From positions 186,001 to 250,000 of the forward strand of contig JADHTB010000005.1 in the NCBI GenBank assembly GCA_016776605.1: a DNA stretch of 64,000 nt, read 5' to 3'. Under the pieces are notes generated by a model. It was not told where the DNA came from, made no database searches, and was given only the letters and a program-made list of their open reading frames with translations. Each line of letters starts with the position of its first letter. Position 1 is the stretch's first letter. The DNA comes from Alphaproteobacteria bacterium. GTDB lineage: Bacteria; Pseudomonadota; Alphaproteobacteria; GCA-2731375. Below are positions 34,766 to 43,473 of this stretch, piece by piece. Made by a program: the position numbers and the translations under genes.

Positions 34766-35950
34766 ATGCACCTTGAGGCACAAGCTGATGATCAGACGTT
34801 TCGGGACGAGGTTCAGGACTTTCTGGCCGGCCATTTGACGCCGGAGCTGCGCCAGGCGGGCCAGCGGACCATGGGTATCTGCAGTCCCCACGAGGCCAGC
34901 CAGGCCTGGCAGAAAATTCTTTATGCCAAGGGCTGGGCCGCGCCCAGTTGGCCGGTGGAATATGGCGGAACCGGATGGACAGCCATGCAGCGCCATATTT
35001 TTGCCACGGAAAGCCACTTGGCGGATGCGCCGCTACTGGCCCCCATGGGGCTGGAAATGGTGGGGCCGGCGATCATGGGACACGGCAGCGCCGAACAACA
35101 GGCCAGCTATCTGCCGCGCATTCTGTCAGCCCAGGATAGTTGGTGCCAGGGCTATTCCGAGCCGGGCTCCGGCTCCGACCTGGCCTCGCTGCAATGCCAG
35201 GCCATTCGTGACGGTGATGATTACATCATCAACGGTTCCAAGATCTGGACCACACATGCACAATACGCCAACCGCATGTTTTGCCTAGTCCGTACCGACA
35301 CTTCCGGCAAACCGCAACAGGGCATCACATTCCTGCTGCTGAATATGGATAGCCCCGGCGTCAAGGTGGAGCCGATCATCACCATGGCCGGTAATCACGA
35401 GGTCAATCAGGTGTTCTTCGACGCTGTCAGGGTGCCGCGACAAAACCGCGTGGGGGCCGAGAACGACGGCTGGACCGTGGCGAAATATTTGTTGGAGTTC
35501 GAACGGGGCGGCCGGGGCTGGGGGGCGCGTCTGCGGGGCGCCCTGGCCAACCTGCATCGTCTGGCGGAGGCGCGCGGCATTGCCACCGGAACCTTTGCCC
35601 GGCGTCTGGCGGCGCTGGCCACGGATGTCACTGCGGTAGAATTTACCGAACAACGGGTAATCGCCGAATTGGCCAAGAGCGGCCGCATCGGCCCCGCGTC
35701 GTCGTTGTTGAAAACCCGCGCCGGCACGGTATTGCAGGCGATCAGCGAATGCAGTGTAGAGGCCATCGGCAACTACGCGGCGCCCTATCAGCCAGAGGCC
35801 AGCCAATGGGGCAGCAATGTGGAGGCCATCGGCCGCGACGACGAACTGGCCGTGGTTGGCCGCTATCTGGATCAACGGGCCCGTTCCATTGCTGGCGGTT
35901 CCAACGAGGTTCAGCGTAATATTATGGCCAAGCTGGTTTTGGGCATGTAA
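34766..35950 (+). CDS. Acyl-CoA dehydrogenase family protein (1 of 3)
   Basis: A 394-aa FAD-dependent acyl-CoA dehydrogenase. It has the flavin and substrate motif QGYSEPGSGSDLASLQ, KIWTTHAQYA, and the C-terminal AGGSNEVQRNIMAKLVLGM. It introduces a double bond into an acyl-CoA; chain preference is unknown. The ATG at 34766 was selected over 34712 because GGAGG precedes it and its N-terminus aligns with the next two paralogues. It is the first of three tandem paralogues and the most divergent. Confidence 0.92.
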   Translation: MHLEAQADDQTFRDEVQDFLAGHLTPELRQAGQRTMGICSPHEASQAWQKILYAKGWAAPSWPVEYGGTGWTAMQRHIFATESHLADAPLLAPMGLEMVGPAIMGHGSAEQQASYLPRILSAQDSWCQGYSEPGSGSDLASLQCQAIRDGDDYIINGSKIWTTHAQYANRMFCLVRTDTSGKPQQGITFLLLNMDSPGVKVEPIITMAGNHEVNQVFFDAVRVPRQNRVGAENDGWTVAKYLLEFERGGRGWGARLRGALANLHRLAEARGIATGTFARRLAALATDVTAVEFTEQRVIAELAKSGRIGPASSLLKTRAGTVLQAISECSVEAIGNYAAPYQPEASQWGSNVEAIGRDDELAVVGRYLDQRARSIAGGSNEVQRNIMAKLVLGM

Positions 35951-35991
35951 GCCCAGACTGCGGGAAATGCAGTGAAGAGGAGTTTGCGGAT

Positions 35992-37194
35992 ATGGAAATG
36001 GGCATGACGGCGGCGGACGAGGCCTTTCGCAACGAGGTGCGGGCCTTCTTTGACGAAAAGCTGACCGACGATATGCGTGAGGCATCGAATTTAAGCTCCG
36101 GCGTCTTCGCGGAGTTTGAGATCGGCCGCCGTTGGCATACGGCGCTGTATGAACAGGGCTGGATCGCGCCGTCCTGGCCGGCGGCGCATGGCGGCGCCGA
36201 CTGGACCCCCATGCAACGCTACATCTACGATTCCGAAGCCGGGGCGGCGGGGGCGCCGAAGTTATTCTCCATGGGTCTGCGCATGGTCGGCCCGGTGGTG
36301 ATGAAATTCGGCAACGATGAGCAGAAAAATTTCTATCTGCCCCGTATCCGTTCCGGCGCGGACGTCTGGTGCCAGGGCTATTCCGAGCCGGGCGCGGGCT
36401 CCGACCTGGCCTCGCTGCAGACCAGGGCGATCGTCGATGGCGACGACTATGTGGTGAACGGCACCAAAATCTGGACGACTGGGGCGCAATACGCCACCCG
36501 CATGTTCTGCCTGGTCCGCACCTCGATGAAAGGCAAGCCCCAGGAAGGCATCTCGTTCATCTTGATCGATATGGATACGCCGGGCATCACGATTGAACCA
36601 ATTCTCACCCTGGCCGGCGATCACGAGGTCAACCAGGTGTTCCTGGATGATGTCCGGGTGCCGATCAAGAACCGGGTCGGCCCGGAAAACGACGGCTGGA
36701 CCGTGGCTAAATATTTGTTGGAATTCGAACGCGGCGGGGCCGCCTACGCTACCACCCTTGCCGCCGGGCTGGAGAAATTGCGCGCCATTGCCGCGGCCGA
36801 GCGGACGGGCGGCGGGCGTCTGCTCGACGACGGCGCTTTCGCCACCAAACTGGCCGCCTTGGAAGTGCGCCAGAAGGCCGTGCAGGCCACGGAACACCGC
36901 ATCATGTCGGATATCGCCCAGCGCGGCCGGCCCGGTCCCGCCAGTTCGATCATGAAAGTGCTGGGTTCGGAAACCAATCAGTTGATTTCCGAACTGGCGG
37001 TGGAGGCGACGCAATATTACGCCGCGCCCTTTCAACCCGAGGCCCGGGTGCCTGGCAACAATGTAGAACCGATCGGCCCCGCGGCCTCGGTCCCGGTGGT
37101 GCCGAAATATCTCAACTTCCGCGCCGCCACCATTTATGCCGGCTCTTCCGAGGTGCAGCGCAACATCATGGCCAAGCTGGTTTTAGGTCTATAA
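35992..37194 (+). CDS. Acyl-CoA dehydrogenase family protein (2 of 3)
   Basis: A 400-aa acyl-CoA dehydrogenase, very similar to the following gene in layout and motifs (QGYSEPGAGSDLASLQ, AGDHEVNQVFLDDVRVP, YAGSSEVQRNIMAKLVLGL). AGGAG lies upstream of the ATG. It is 41 bp after paralogue 1 and 27 bp before paralogue 3, so the three are probably one transcript. Three non-identical subunits may form heteromeric enzymes or cover different substrates (inference). Confidence 0.93.
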   Translation: MEMGMTAADEAFRNEVRAFFDEKLTDDMREASNLSSGVFAEFEIGRRWHTALYEQGWIAPSWPAAHGGADWTPMQRYIYDSEAGAAGAPKLFSMGLRMVGPVVMKFGNDEQKNFYLPRIRSGADVWCQGYSEPGAGSDLASLQTRAIVDGDDYVVNGTKIWTTGAQYATRMFCLVRTSMKGKPQEGISFILIDMDTPGITIEPILTLAGDHEVNQVFLDDVRVPIKNRVGPENDGWTVAKYLLEFERGGAAYATTLAAGLEKLRAIAAAERTGGGRLLDDGAFATKLAALEVRQKAVQATEHRIMSDIAQRGRPGPASSIMKVLGSETNQLISELAVEATQYYAAPFQPEARVPGNNVEPIGPAASVPVVPKYLNFRAATIYAGSSEVQRNIMAKLVLGL

Positions 37195-37221
37195 CTCGGA
37201 GTTCAGCAGGAGCGATAGCTT

Positions 37222-38424
37222 ATGCATCTGGAAATCAGCGCCGCCGATCTGGCCTTCCGCGACGAGGTGCGGGCCTTTCTGGATGAAAAGCTGACGGAGG
37301 ATATGCGCGAGGCCTCGCGCCTGAACTCGGGCGTCTTCGCGGAATTCGAGATCAGCCAGCGCTGGTACAAAGTCTTGTATGAAAAAGGCTGGATCGCGCC
37401 AAGCTGGCCGGTGGAATTCGGCGGCACCGGCTGGACACCCATGCAGCGCTACATCTATGACACCGAGGCCGCGCAGGTGGGCACGCCCAGCCTTTATATC
37501 ATGGGGTTATCCCTGGTCGGTCCGGTCTTGATGCAGTACGGCACGCAGGCGCAAAAGGCATATTATCTGCCCAGGATCCTGTCCGGCAGGGATGTCTGGT
37601 GTCAGGGCTATTCCGAGCCTGGCTCCGGCTCGGACCTGGCCTCGCTACAGACCAAGGCCGTGCGGCAGGGCGATGACTATCTGGTCAACGGCTCGAAAAT
37701 CTGGACCACCGGCGCGCAACATGCCGACCGTATCTTTTGTCTGGTACGGACGGGGGAAGGGGAAAAGCGCCAGGAAGGTATCAGCTTTCTATTGATCGAC
37801 ATGGACAGCCCCGGCATTACCATAAAACCAATTATTACCCTGGCCGGCGATCACGAGGTCAACCAGGTGTTCTTTGATGATGTGCGGGTGCCCCTGGCCA
37901 ACCGGCTGGGACCCGAGAACGATGGCTGGACCGTCGCCAAGTATTTGCTGGAATTCGAACGCGGCGGCAGCGCCTATGGCGCCATGGTCGCGGGATCATT
38001 GGCGAAATTGCGCGACATAACGGCAGCCGAGCCGGCGCGGGGTGGGCGCCTGCGCGACGACCCGGCCTTTGCCCGCAAGGTGGCGGCGGCGGAGATCAAA
38101 CAGCGGGCCGCTGAATATACCGAACACCGGATCATCGCCGACATCGTACAGCGGGGCCGGCCCGGCCCGGCCAGTTCGATCATGAAGGTGCTGGGTTCGG
38201 AAACCAATCAATGGATTACCGAACTGATGGTCGAGGCGGTGCAATATCATGGCGCCGTCTATCAACCCGAAGCCCGCGTGCCCGGCAACAATGTAGAACC
38301 CGTCGGCCCGGAACACGCGGTGCCGGTGGTGCCCAAGTTTCTCAATTTCCGGGCCTCGTCAATCTATGGCGGCTCCAATGAGATTCAGCGCAACATCGTC
38401 GCCAAACAAGTCCTGGGCCTTTGA
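37222..38424 (+). CDS. Acyl-CoA dehydrogenase family protein (3 of 3)
   Basis: A 400-aa acyl-CoA dehydrogenase with QGYSEPGSGSDLASLQ, AGDHEVNQVFFDDVRVP and YGGSNEIQRNIVAKQVLGL. AGGAG precedes the ATG by about eight bases. Long identical DNA stretches are shared with paralogue 2 (for example around GGACCGTG and the NNVEP region), pointing to a fairly recent duplication. The TGA stop is the first triplet of an 11-bp tandem array. Confidence 0.93.
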   Translation: MHLEISAADLAFRDEVRAFLDEKLTEDMREASRLNSGVFAEFEISQRWYKVLYEKGWIAPSWPVEFGGTGWTPMQRYIYDTEAAQVGTPSLYIMGLSLVGPVLMQYGTQAQKAYYLPRILSGRDVWCQGYSEPGSGSDLASLQTKAVRQGDDYLVNGSKIWTTGAQHADRIFCLVRTGEGEKRQEGISFLLIDMDSPGITIKPIITLAGDHEVNQVFFDDVRVPLANRLGPENDGWTVAKYLLEFERGGSAYGAMVAGSLAKLRDITAAEPARGGRLRDDPAFARKVAAAEIKQRAAEYTEHRIIADIVQRGRPGPASSIMKVLGSETNQWITELMVEAVQYHGAVYQPEARVPGNNVEPVGPEHAVPVVPKFLNFRASSIYGGSNEIQRNIVAKQVLGL

Positions 38425-38485
38425 TTACCCCTTGATTGCCCCTTGATTGCCCAGTGATTGCCCAGTGATTGCCCAGTGATTGCGG
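38422..38485. repeat. 11-bp tandem array starting at a stop codon
   Basis: Six consecutive units of TGATTGCCCAG type (two variant units, three perfect, one partial) begin exactly at the TGA of the third acyl-CoA dehydrogenase. Every unit begins TGAT, so each repeats the stop triplet, in alternating frames because the period is 11. Confidence 0.92.
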
Positions 38486-38650
38486 TTATGGGTCCGGCGC
38501 CCAGGCAATGATCTCATCGCCAAAGTGGCGCAGATAGTCGTGCATCCCAGCTTCGTGGCTAGGCGATAGGTTGCCGCGCGTAGCGGTACTACGGGCAAAA
38601 CCTTCAACGACGCCACGGGGCAGGGATGCACGGCCTTCGGTGGCGCCCAT
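38486..38650 (-). CDS. Possible small protein or gene remnant downstream of the aldo/keto reductase
   Basis: A 54-codon frame from ATG at 38650 to TAA, 7 bp after the stop of the upstream aldo/keto reductase gene on the same strand. Codon use is like that of the neighbours, and the C-terminal half reads MHDYLRHFGDEIIAWAP. There is no clear ribosome-binding site and I recognise no family. It could be a real small gene, the tail of a decayed gene, or chance. Confidence 0.3.
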   Translation of the reverse strand: MGATEGRASLPRGVVEGFARSTATRGNLSPSHEAGMHDYLRHFGDEIIAWAPDP

Positions 38651-38657
38651 CGCTATG

Positions 38658-39632
38658 TCATTGGACCGCGAAACAACCGTCCACGCGGGCCATGATATCC
38701 GCCGATAGCGGGCCGGCCGCCTCGGCCGCCAGGCATTCGGTCAATTCAGCGCGGTTCTTTACACCCAGCACCACCGTATCCACGCCAGCCATGCTCAGGG
38801 CATAACGATGGCCCAGGGCGGCTGCCGAGGTGCCAAGCTCCGCCGCCAGGGCGCGGTAGGCCGCCGCCCTGTTATAGTCGCGCACCTCCGCATGATCGGC
38901 GGGCAAATCGCGGTCGATGGCATCGGTCAGGGCGCCGGCCTGGACCGCGCGGATGCCCATCACGCCAACCTGGTTCGCCTGCGCCGCCGCGATCACCTCG
39001 CGGGGCCGGGCCGGGTCGTCATAAAATTTCAGGCTGCCCGGGGAATCCAGCGGGTTGGCGATGCATTGCACCACCGCCGGTGCGGGCCGCTCGCCCAATA
39101 GATCGATAATGGCGTCGGGGTGGCCGATGCCGGTCAGGCCCCAGGCGCCGATCAGGCCTTCGGTGACGAAGCGTTCAAAAAAGGGCCGCACGACCGAAAC
39201 GAAATCGCTCTGCGCCGTCATTCTGGCGCCGGCGTCGGGGTGCTTCTGCATTGGGTGGCCGTCGGGCACCACATTGGAATGCAAAAAGAACAGATCCAGG
39301 CGTTCCAGGCGCAACCGCGCCAGGCTGTCGTGGATCGAGCGGCGCAGGCGATCTTCGATCTCCGCCGCCGGGGTGTTGCCCAACAGGCATTTCGATGTCA
39401 CCCGAACCCCATCCGGCAGCCGGCCTTCGAAGGCTTCACCCAACACCAACTCCGCCTCGCCCTCGCCATAGCGATAGGCCAGATCAATCAGATCGATCCC
39501 CGCATCCACCGCCGCCCGTAGGGTGGCGACGCATTCCGACCGGTCCGTCCGGCCCCATAACTGCCCCAGCCCGCCGCCGCCCAGGGTCAGACGGCTCACC
39601 GGTCCCAGCGGCCCCAGATTACCTTTTTTCAT
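38658..39632 (-). CDS. Aldo/keto reductase
   Basis: A 324-aa TIM-barrel NAD(P)H oxidoreductase. The catalytic tetrad is visible: Asp and Tyr in IDLAYRYGEGEAE, Lys in VRVTSKC and His in LFFLHSN. The C-terminal cofactor region VVLGVKNRAEL is present. The substrate is unknown. It is 19 bp downstream of the FAD-linked oxidase on the same strand, so the two are probably co-expressed and may handle related hydroxy or keto compounds. Confidence 0.92.
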   Translation of the reverse strand: MKKGNLGPLGPVSRLTLGGGGLGQLWGRTDRSECVATLRAAVDAGIDLIDLAYRYGEGEAELVLGEAFEGRLPDGVRVTSKCLLGNTPAAEIEDRLRRSIHDSLARLRLERLDLFFLHSNVVPDGHPMQKHPDAGARMTAQSDFVSVVRPFFERFVTEGLIGAWGLTGIGHPDAIIDLLGERPAPAVVQCIANPLDSPGSLKFYDDPARPREVIAAAQANQVGVMGIRAVQAGALTDAIDRDLPADHAEVRDYNRAAAYRALAAELGTSAAALGHRYALSMAGVDTVVLGVKNRAELTECLAAEAAGPLSADIMARVDGCFAVQ

Positions 39633-39651
39633 ATTCCCTCCGGCAGACTCA

Positions 39652-41070
39652 CTAATTCCGCGGCGGCAGCATCTTGCCCGGATTCATGATGTTATCGGGA
39701 TCAATGGCCGCCTTGATGGCGCGCATCACCTCGATGGCATCGCCATGTTCGGCCCGCATATATTTCTGCTTGCCCAGGCCAACGCCGTGTTCGCCGGTGC
39801 AGGTGCCGTCCATGGCCAGGGCCCGGTTGACCAGGCGCTCGTTCAGATCTTCTGCCTCGCGCATTTCCGCCGGTACGTTGGGATCCAGGACAAAGGCCAG
39901 ATGGAAATTGCCGTCCCCGACATGACCGCACAGGGGCGCGGGGATGGAGGCGCCTTCCAGGTCCTTGCGAGTTTCCGCGATACATTCCGCCAGCCGCGAG
40001 AGGGGAACGCAGACATCCGTGGCCCAAATTTCGCAGCCGGGGCGCAGGGCCTTGCAGGCATAAGCCACGTCGTGCCGGGCCTGCCACAGGCGGTTGCGGT
40101 CCTCCAACTGGTCGGACCACTGGAACGCGCCGGCCCCGAAATCAACGCCAAGGGCCTGCACCATGGCGATTTGTTCGGCCACGCCGGCATCCGTACCGTG
40201 GAATTCCAGGAACAGGGTTGGTTTTACCGGATAGTCCAATTTTGAATATCTGTTGACTGCATCCATCTGCACATCGTCAAGCAATTCGATCCGGGCGATG
40301 GGAATGCCGGACTGAATGGTGCAAATGGTGGTGTCGATGGCGCCTTCCAGGGTGTCAAACGGCACCACGGCGGCGGAAATATTCTCCGGTATGCCGTACA
40401 GGCGCAGGGTGATTTCCGTGATGATACCCAAAGTACCTTCCGAGCCGACGAACAGCCGTGTCAGGTCATAGCCGGCGGAAGATTTGCGCGCCCGGCGTGC
40501 CGTGCGGATGATCTCGCCATTGGGCAGCACCACGGTCAGGGACATAACGTTTTCCCGCATGGTGCCGTAGCGCACCGCATTGGTACCCGAGGCCCTGGTC
40601 CCCGTCATGCCGCCGATGGAGGCGTCGGCGCCGGGATCGACGGGGAAAAATAATCCTGTATCGCGCAAATAATCGTTCAATTGTTTGCGCCGCACGCCGG
40701 GCTGTACGGTGCAATCCAGATCCTCGGCATGAACCGCCAATATCTCGTTCATGCCGCCCACATCAACGCAGATGCCGCCATGAGCGGCCTGGATATGCCC
40801 CTCGACCGAGGTGCCCGCGCCATAGGGAATAATCGGTGTGCCGGCGGCGTGACAGATGCGCACGATGGCCGCGACTTCCTCGGTGCTCTGGGCAAAGGCG
40901 ACCGCATCGGGCGCCTCCGTCGGATGCCAGCTTTCATCATGGCCATGGGCGTCGCGCACCGCATCCGCCGTGGACAGACGGTCCCCCAGCAGGACCCGCA
41001 ATTCATCAATTACGCCCAACGTGGCCGTGCTCGCCGCCCTGCTTGCCGTCCCGCTCGCTATTCCGCTCAT
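39652..41070 (-). CDS. FAD-binding oxidase of the GlcD / D-lactate dehydrogenase type
   Basis: A 472-aa flavoprotein. The PCMH FAD domain shows IIPYGAGTSVEGH, VDPGADASIGGMTGTRASG and LFVGSEGTLGIITEITL. The FAD-linked oxidase C-terminal domain ends with metal-site-like GHVGDGNFHL and GEHGVGLGKQKYM. It oxidises a D-2-hydroxy acid (D-lactate or glycolate type); a single polypeptide without a GlcF iron-sulfur partner nearby favours the D-lactate dehydrogenase-like group. It starts at ATG 41070 next to a gene-free, repeat-containing region. Confidence 0.92.
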   Translation of the reverse strand: MSGIASGTASRAASTATLGVIDELRVLLGDRLSTADAVRDAHGHDESWHPTEAPDAVAFAQSTEEVAAIVRICHAAGTPIIPYGAGTSVEGHIQAAHGGICVDVGGMNEILAVHAEDLDCTVQPGVRRKQLNDYLRDTGLFFPVDPGADASIGGMTGTRASGTNAVRYGTMRENVMSLTVVLPNGEIIRTARRARKSSAGYDLTRLFVGSEGTLGIITEITLRLYGIPENISAAVVPFDTLEGAIDTTICTIQSGIPIARIELLDDVQMDAVNRYSKLDYPVKPTLFLEFHGTDAGVAEQIAMVQALGVDFGAGAFQWSDQLEDRNRLWQARHDVAYACKALRPGCEIWATDVCVPLSRLAECIAETRKDLEGASIPAPLCGHVGDGNFHLAFVLDPNVPAEMREAEDLNERLVNRALAMDGTCTGEHGVGLGKQKYMRAEHGDAIEVMRAIKAAIDPDNIMNPGKMLPPRN

Positions 41071-41163
41071 GGCCCTATCCCTCCATCAAAAGCCGTTGGC
41101 GGCAGTATAGGCCAGCATGAGCACGGCCGCGTAGAGGATTTATTCCTCGCAAAAATATGCGGC

Positions 41164-41266
41164 TAGAGCAATTCCGAATTAATGAGAATCGCGAAGCGAT
41201 TCTAATTGATTGGAAAAATTGCTCTAGTTCTAAAGATCAGAGCATTTTCATTCTGAAAATGCTCTA
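41164..41266. repeat. MITE-like double-hairpin element, copy B
   Basis: A 99-bp element (41166-41264) in opposite orientation to copies A and C. The whole unit is bounded by CTAGAGCA and TGCTCTAG, that is, GAGCA...TGCTC flanked on both sides by TA. Both internal hairpins are intact. It lies in the gap upstream of the FAD oxidase gene and the PAS gene. Confidence 0.93.
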
Positions 41267-41680
41267 GGGAGCGCAATTTCGCGCCGCAAAGGGCAATGGC
41301 AGCATAATCCACAGTACGTATGATCAGACGTGTGACGCGCATTAGGCGTCGCCTGATACTATTCGCGAGCACTTCGACACAACGGCAACATTATATTATG
41401 TATAAATAAGATACATTTTTGTTACTAGGTTGTTTTTTCTGAAAATAAATAAAAATTGTGTAATCTAAATAGGCATTATTAAATCAATGTGTATTCACAG
41501 ATATTAAATCGCCATGATCTTTAAGTCCTCTGATAGTTTATTATTTAGTTTGTGTATTTATTTACTTTTGCCTAAAATTTAACCAATATTTTAACTAAAT
41601 CGCAAGAAATTCTGTTCAATGATTGCTCCTATAGCGTGCGCATTGCGAAAAAAATAGCCGTTGGCAAGGAGCTGAACAAA
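41267..41680. other. AT-rich gene-free leader upstream of the PAS/chemoreceptor genes
   Basis: About 410 bp with no credible gene. From about 41390 to 41620 the sequence is strikingly AT-rich against the GC-rich window, with many A/T tracts. No -35/-10 pair stands out clearly. It may hold the promoter and an AT-rich regulator site (for example for IHF or H-NS-like proteins) for the PAS-chemoreceptor pair, or mark transferred DNA. Neither is shown. Confidence 0.5.
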
Positions 41681-42205
41681 ATGAGCAAAGATCGCAACGT
41701 AACCGGTGAAGAGCGTTTTTTCGATGATGATGAACTGATCGTCAGCAAGACTGACCTCAAAGGTCATATTACCTATGCGAATGATGTCTTCCTGCGTATC
41801 GCGGATTATACCGAGCGGGAGGTTCTGGGCCAGCCGCACAGCATGATCCGGCATCCGGACATGCCGCGCTCGGTCTTCAAATTGCTTTGGGATACCTTGC
41901 AGGGCGGCAGCGAGATTTTTGCTTATGTTATCAACCGGGCAAAGAACGGCGATCATTACTGGGTCCTGGCCCATGTCACGCCCAGCAAGGATGCCAGGGG
42001 TCAGGTCGTCGGCTACCATTCCAACCGCCGGGTGCCCGACAGGCGGATCGTCACCGAACATATCATCCCGCTTTATCAATCCCTGCTCGCCGAAGAGCAA
42101 AAATATCAGAACCGCAAAGAGGGCATGCAGGCGGCCCACGCCATGGTCGGGACGTTGCTGGCGGATCGCGGCCTTGCCTACGATCAATTCGTCGCCACGC
42201 TGTAA
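41681..42205 (+). CDS. Single PAS-domain protein, Aer-type sensor
   Basis: A 174-aa soluble protein with one PAS domain at about residues 15-120. Its pattern (GHITYANDVFLRIADYTEREVLGQPHSMIRHPDMPRSVF is the region 42-80, key motif MIRHPDMP) is that of Aer-like redox and oxygen sensors. A helical tail follows (LLAEEQKYQNRKEGMQAAH). It probably binds FAD or heme. The ATG at 41681 follows AGGAG by nine bases. The next gene, 67 bp downstream, encodes a cytoplasmic chemoreceptor without its own sensor domain, so this PAS protein is a plausible separate input subunit. Confidence 0.88.
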   Translation: MSKDRNVTGEERFFDDDELIVSKTDLKGHITYANDVFLRIADYTEREVLGQPHSMIRHPDMPRSVFKLLWDTLQGGSEIFAYVINRAKNGDHYWVLAHVTPSKDARGQVVGYHSNRRVPDRRIVTEHIIPLYQSLLAEEQKYQNRKEGMQAAHAMVGTLLADRGLAYDQFVATL

Positions 42206-42272
42206 AAATGCTCTTCAATTAAAACAAAAGACGGCCAGATGAAACTTGGCCGCGTCATAAGGAAATTCCATC

Positions 42273-43436
42273 ATGTTCATGTCAAAAATATCCGGCTCCC
42301 GCTCGGGCGCCATCAGCAAGGCCCTTGCAGTCTGCAACGCCGTTGCCGACGGAGATTTTGAAGCGCGCATAACCGGTCTTGATGACCATCCGGCCTATAA
42401 AGAGATGTTCCTGGCGATCAATCGCATGATCGACCGAACCGATGCCTATATCCGGGAATCCCAGGCATCCCTGGAATATGTCGCCGAAAATAAGTATTTC
42501 CGCCGTATCCAGGAAAAGGGCATGCCCGGCGCCTTCGCTACCGCCAGCCGCGCCATCAACGCCGCCGCCGGCTCGATCGAACAGCGGGCCGAGGTCTTCT
42601 TCGGCATCGTTACGCAATTCGATGCGGCCATGACGCAGTCCATCGGCACGGTCTCGTCCGCCTCGGGCGAACTGGAAGCGGCGGCCAAGTCCATGGACAG
42701 CACCGCCGTGCAGACCAGCGAGCAGGCCACCATCGTGGCGGCGGCGGCGGAACAGGCCTCGACCAACGTGCAGACCGTGGCCTCGGCGGCCGAGGAACTA
42801 ACCGCGTCGGTCGGCGAGATCAGCCGCCAGGTTGCCCAGTCCTCGGAAATGGCCGGCAATGCGGTTATTGAAGCGAAATCCGTTCGGGAACAGATCGACG
42901 GCCTGGCCAGCGCGTCGGAGAAAATTGGCAATGTGGTTGAATTGATCACCGGCATCGCCGCGCAAACCAACCTGCTTGCCTTGAACGCGACCATTGAGGC
43001 GGCGCGCGCCGGGGACGCCGGCAAAGGCTTCGCCGTCGTTGCCTCCGAAGTCAAGAACCTGGCCAACCAGACGGCCCAGGCGACAGAGGAAATCAGCGGT
43101 CAGATCCTTAGCATTCAGACCGCGACGACGAATACCGTGCGCGCCATCGAGAATATTGCCGCGACCATCGACCAGATGAACCAGTTGACCGGCACCATCT
43201 CCAACGCGGTGGAAGAGCAAGGCGCGGCGTCCCAGGAAATTGCCACGAATGTCGATCAGGCGGCAGCCGGCACCACCGAGGTGACGCAGAACATTCATCT
43301 GGTATCCCAGGGTGCCAATGATACGGGTAGCGCCGCCGGCCAGATCCTAGGCGCGGCGGGCGAACTGGCGCAGCAATCCACGGTGCTGGGCAGGGAAGTT
43401 ACGCATTTCCTGGAAGAGGTCAAAAAGGTTATTTAG
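42273..43436 (+). CDS. Cytoplasmic methyl-accepting chemotaxis protein
   Basis: A 387-aa chemoreceptor without transmembrane helices or periplasmic domain. The N-terminal 110 residues contain repeated Nx[10 protein letters not shown]- and [12 protein letters not shown]-type segments, HAMP/PAS-linker-like. The rest is a long coiled-coil signalling domain with the conserved hairpin tip [18 protein letters not shown] and [15 protein letters not shown]. It should couple to CheA and CheW. AAGGAA precedes the ATG. With the upstream PAS protein it looks like an Aer receptor split in two genes. Confidence 0.92.
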   Translation: MFMSKISGSRSGAISKALAVCNAVADGDFEARITGLDDHPAYKEMFLAINRMIDRTDAYIRESQASLEYVAENKYFRRIQEKGMPGAFATASRAINAAAGSIEQRAEVFFGIVTQFDAAMTQSIGTVSSASGELEAAAKSMDSTAVQTSEQATIVAAAAEQASTNVQTVASAAEELTASVGEISRQVAQSSEMAGNAVIEAKSVREQIDGLASASEKIGNVVELITGIAAQTNLLALNATIEAARAGDAGKGFAVVASEVKNLANQTAQATEEISGQILSIQTATTNTVRAIENIAATIDQMNQLTGTISNAVEEQGAASQEIATNVDQAAAGTTEVTQNIHLVSQGANDTGSAAGQILGAAGELAQQSTVLGREVTHFLEEVKKVI

Positions 43437-43473
43437 AACTTTTACGGTTTGACCGGATACAGCCGGTGATCGG

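Noticed and set aside
34766-38424. Misassembly producing the repeated acyl-CoA dehydrogenases
   Set aside because: The three proteins differ throughout, with distinct N- and C-terminal residues and different intergenic sequences. This fits true paralogues.
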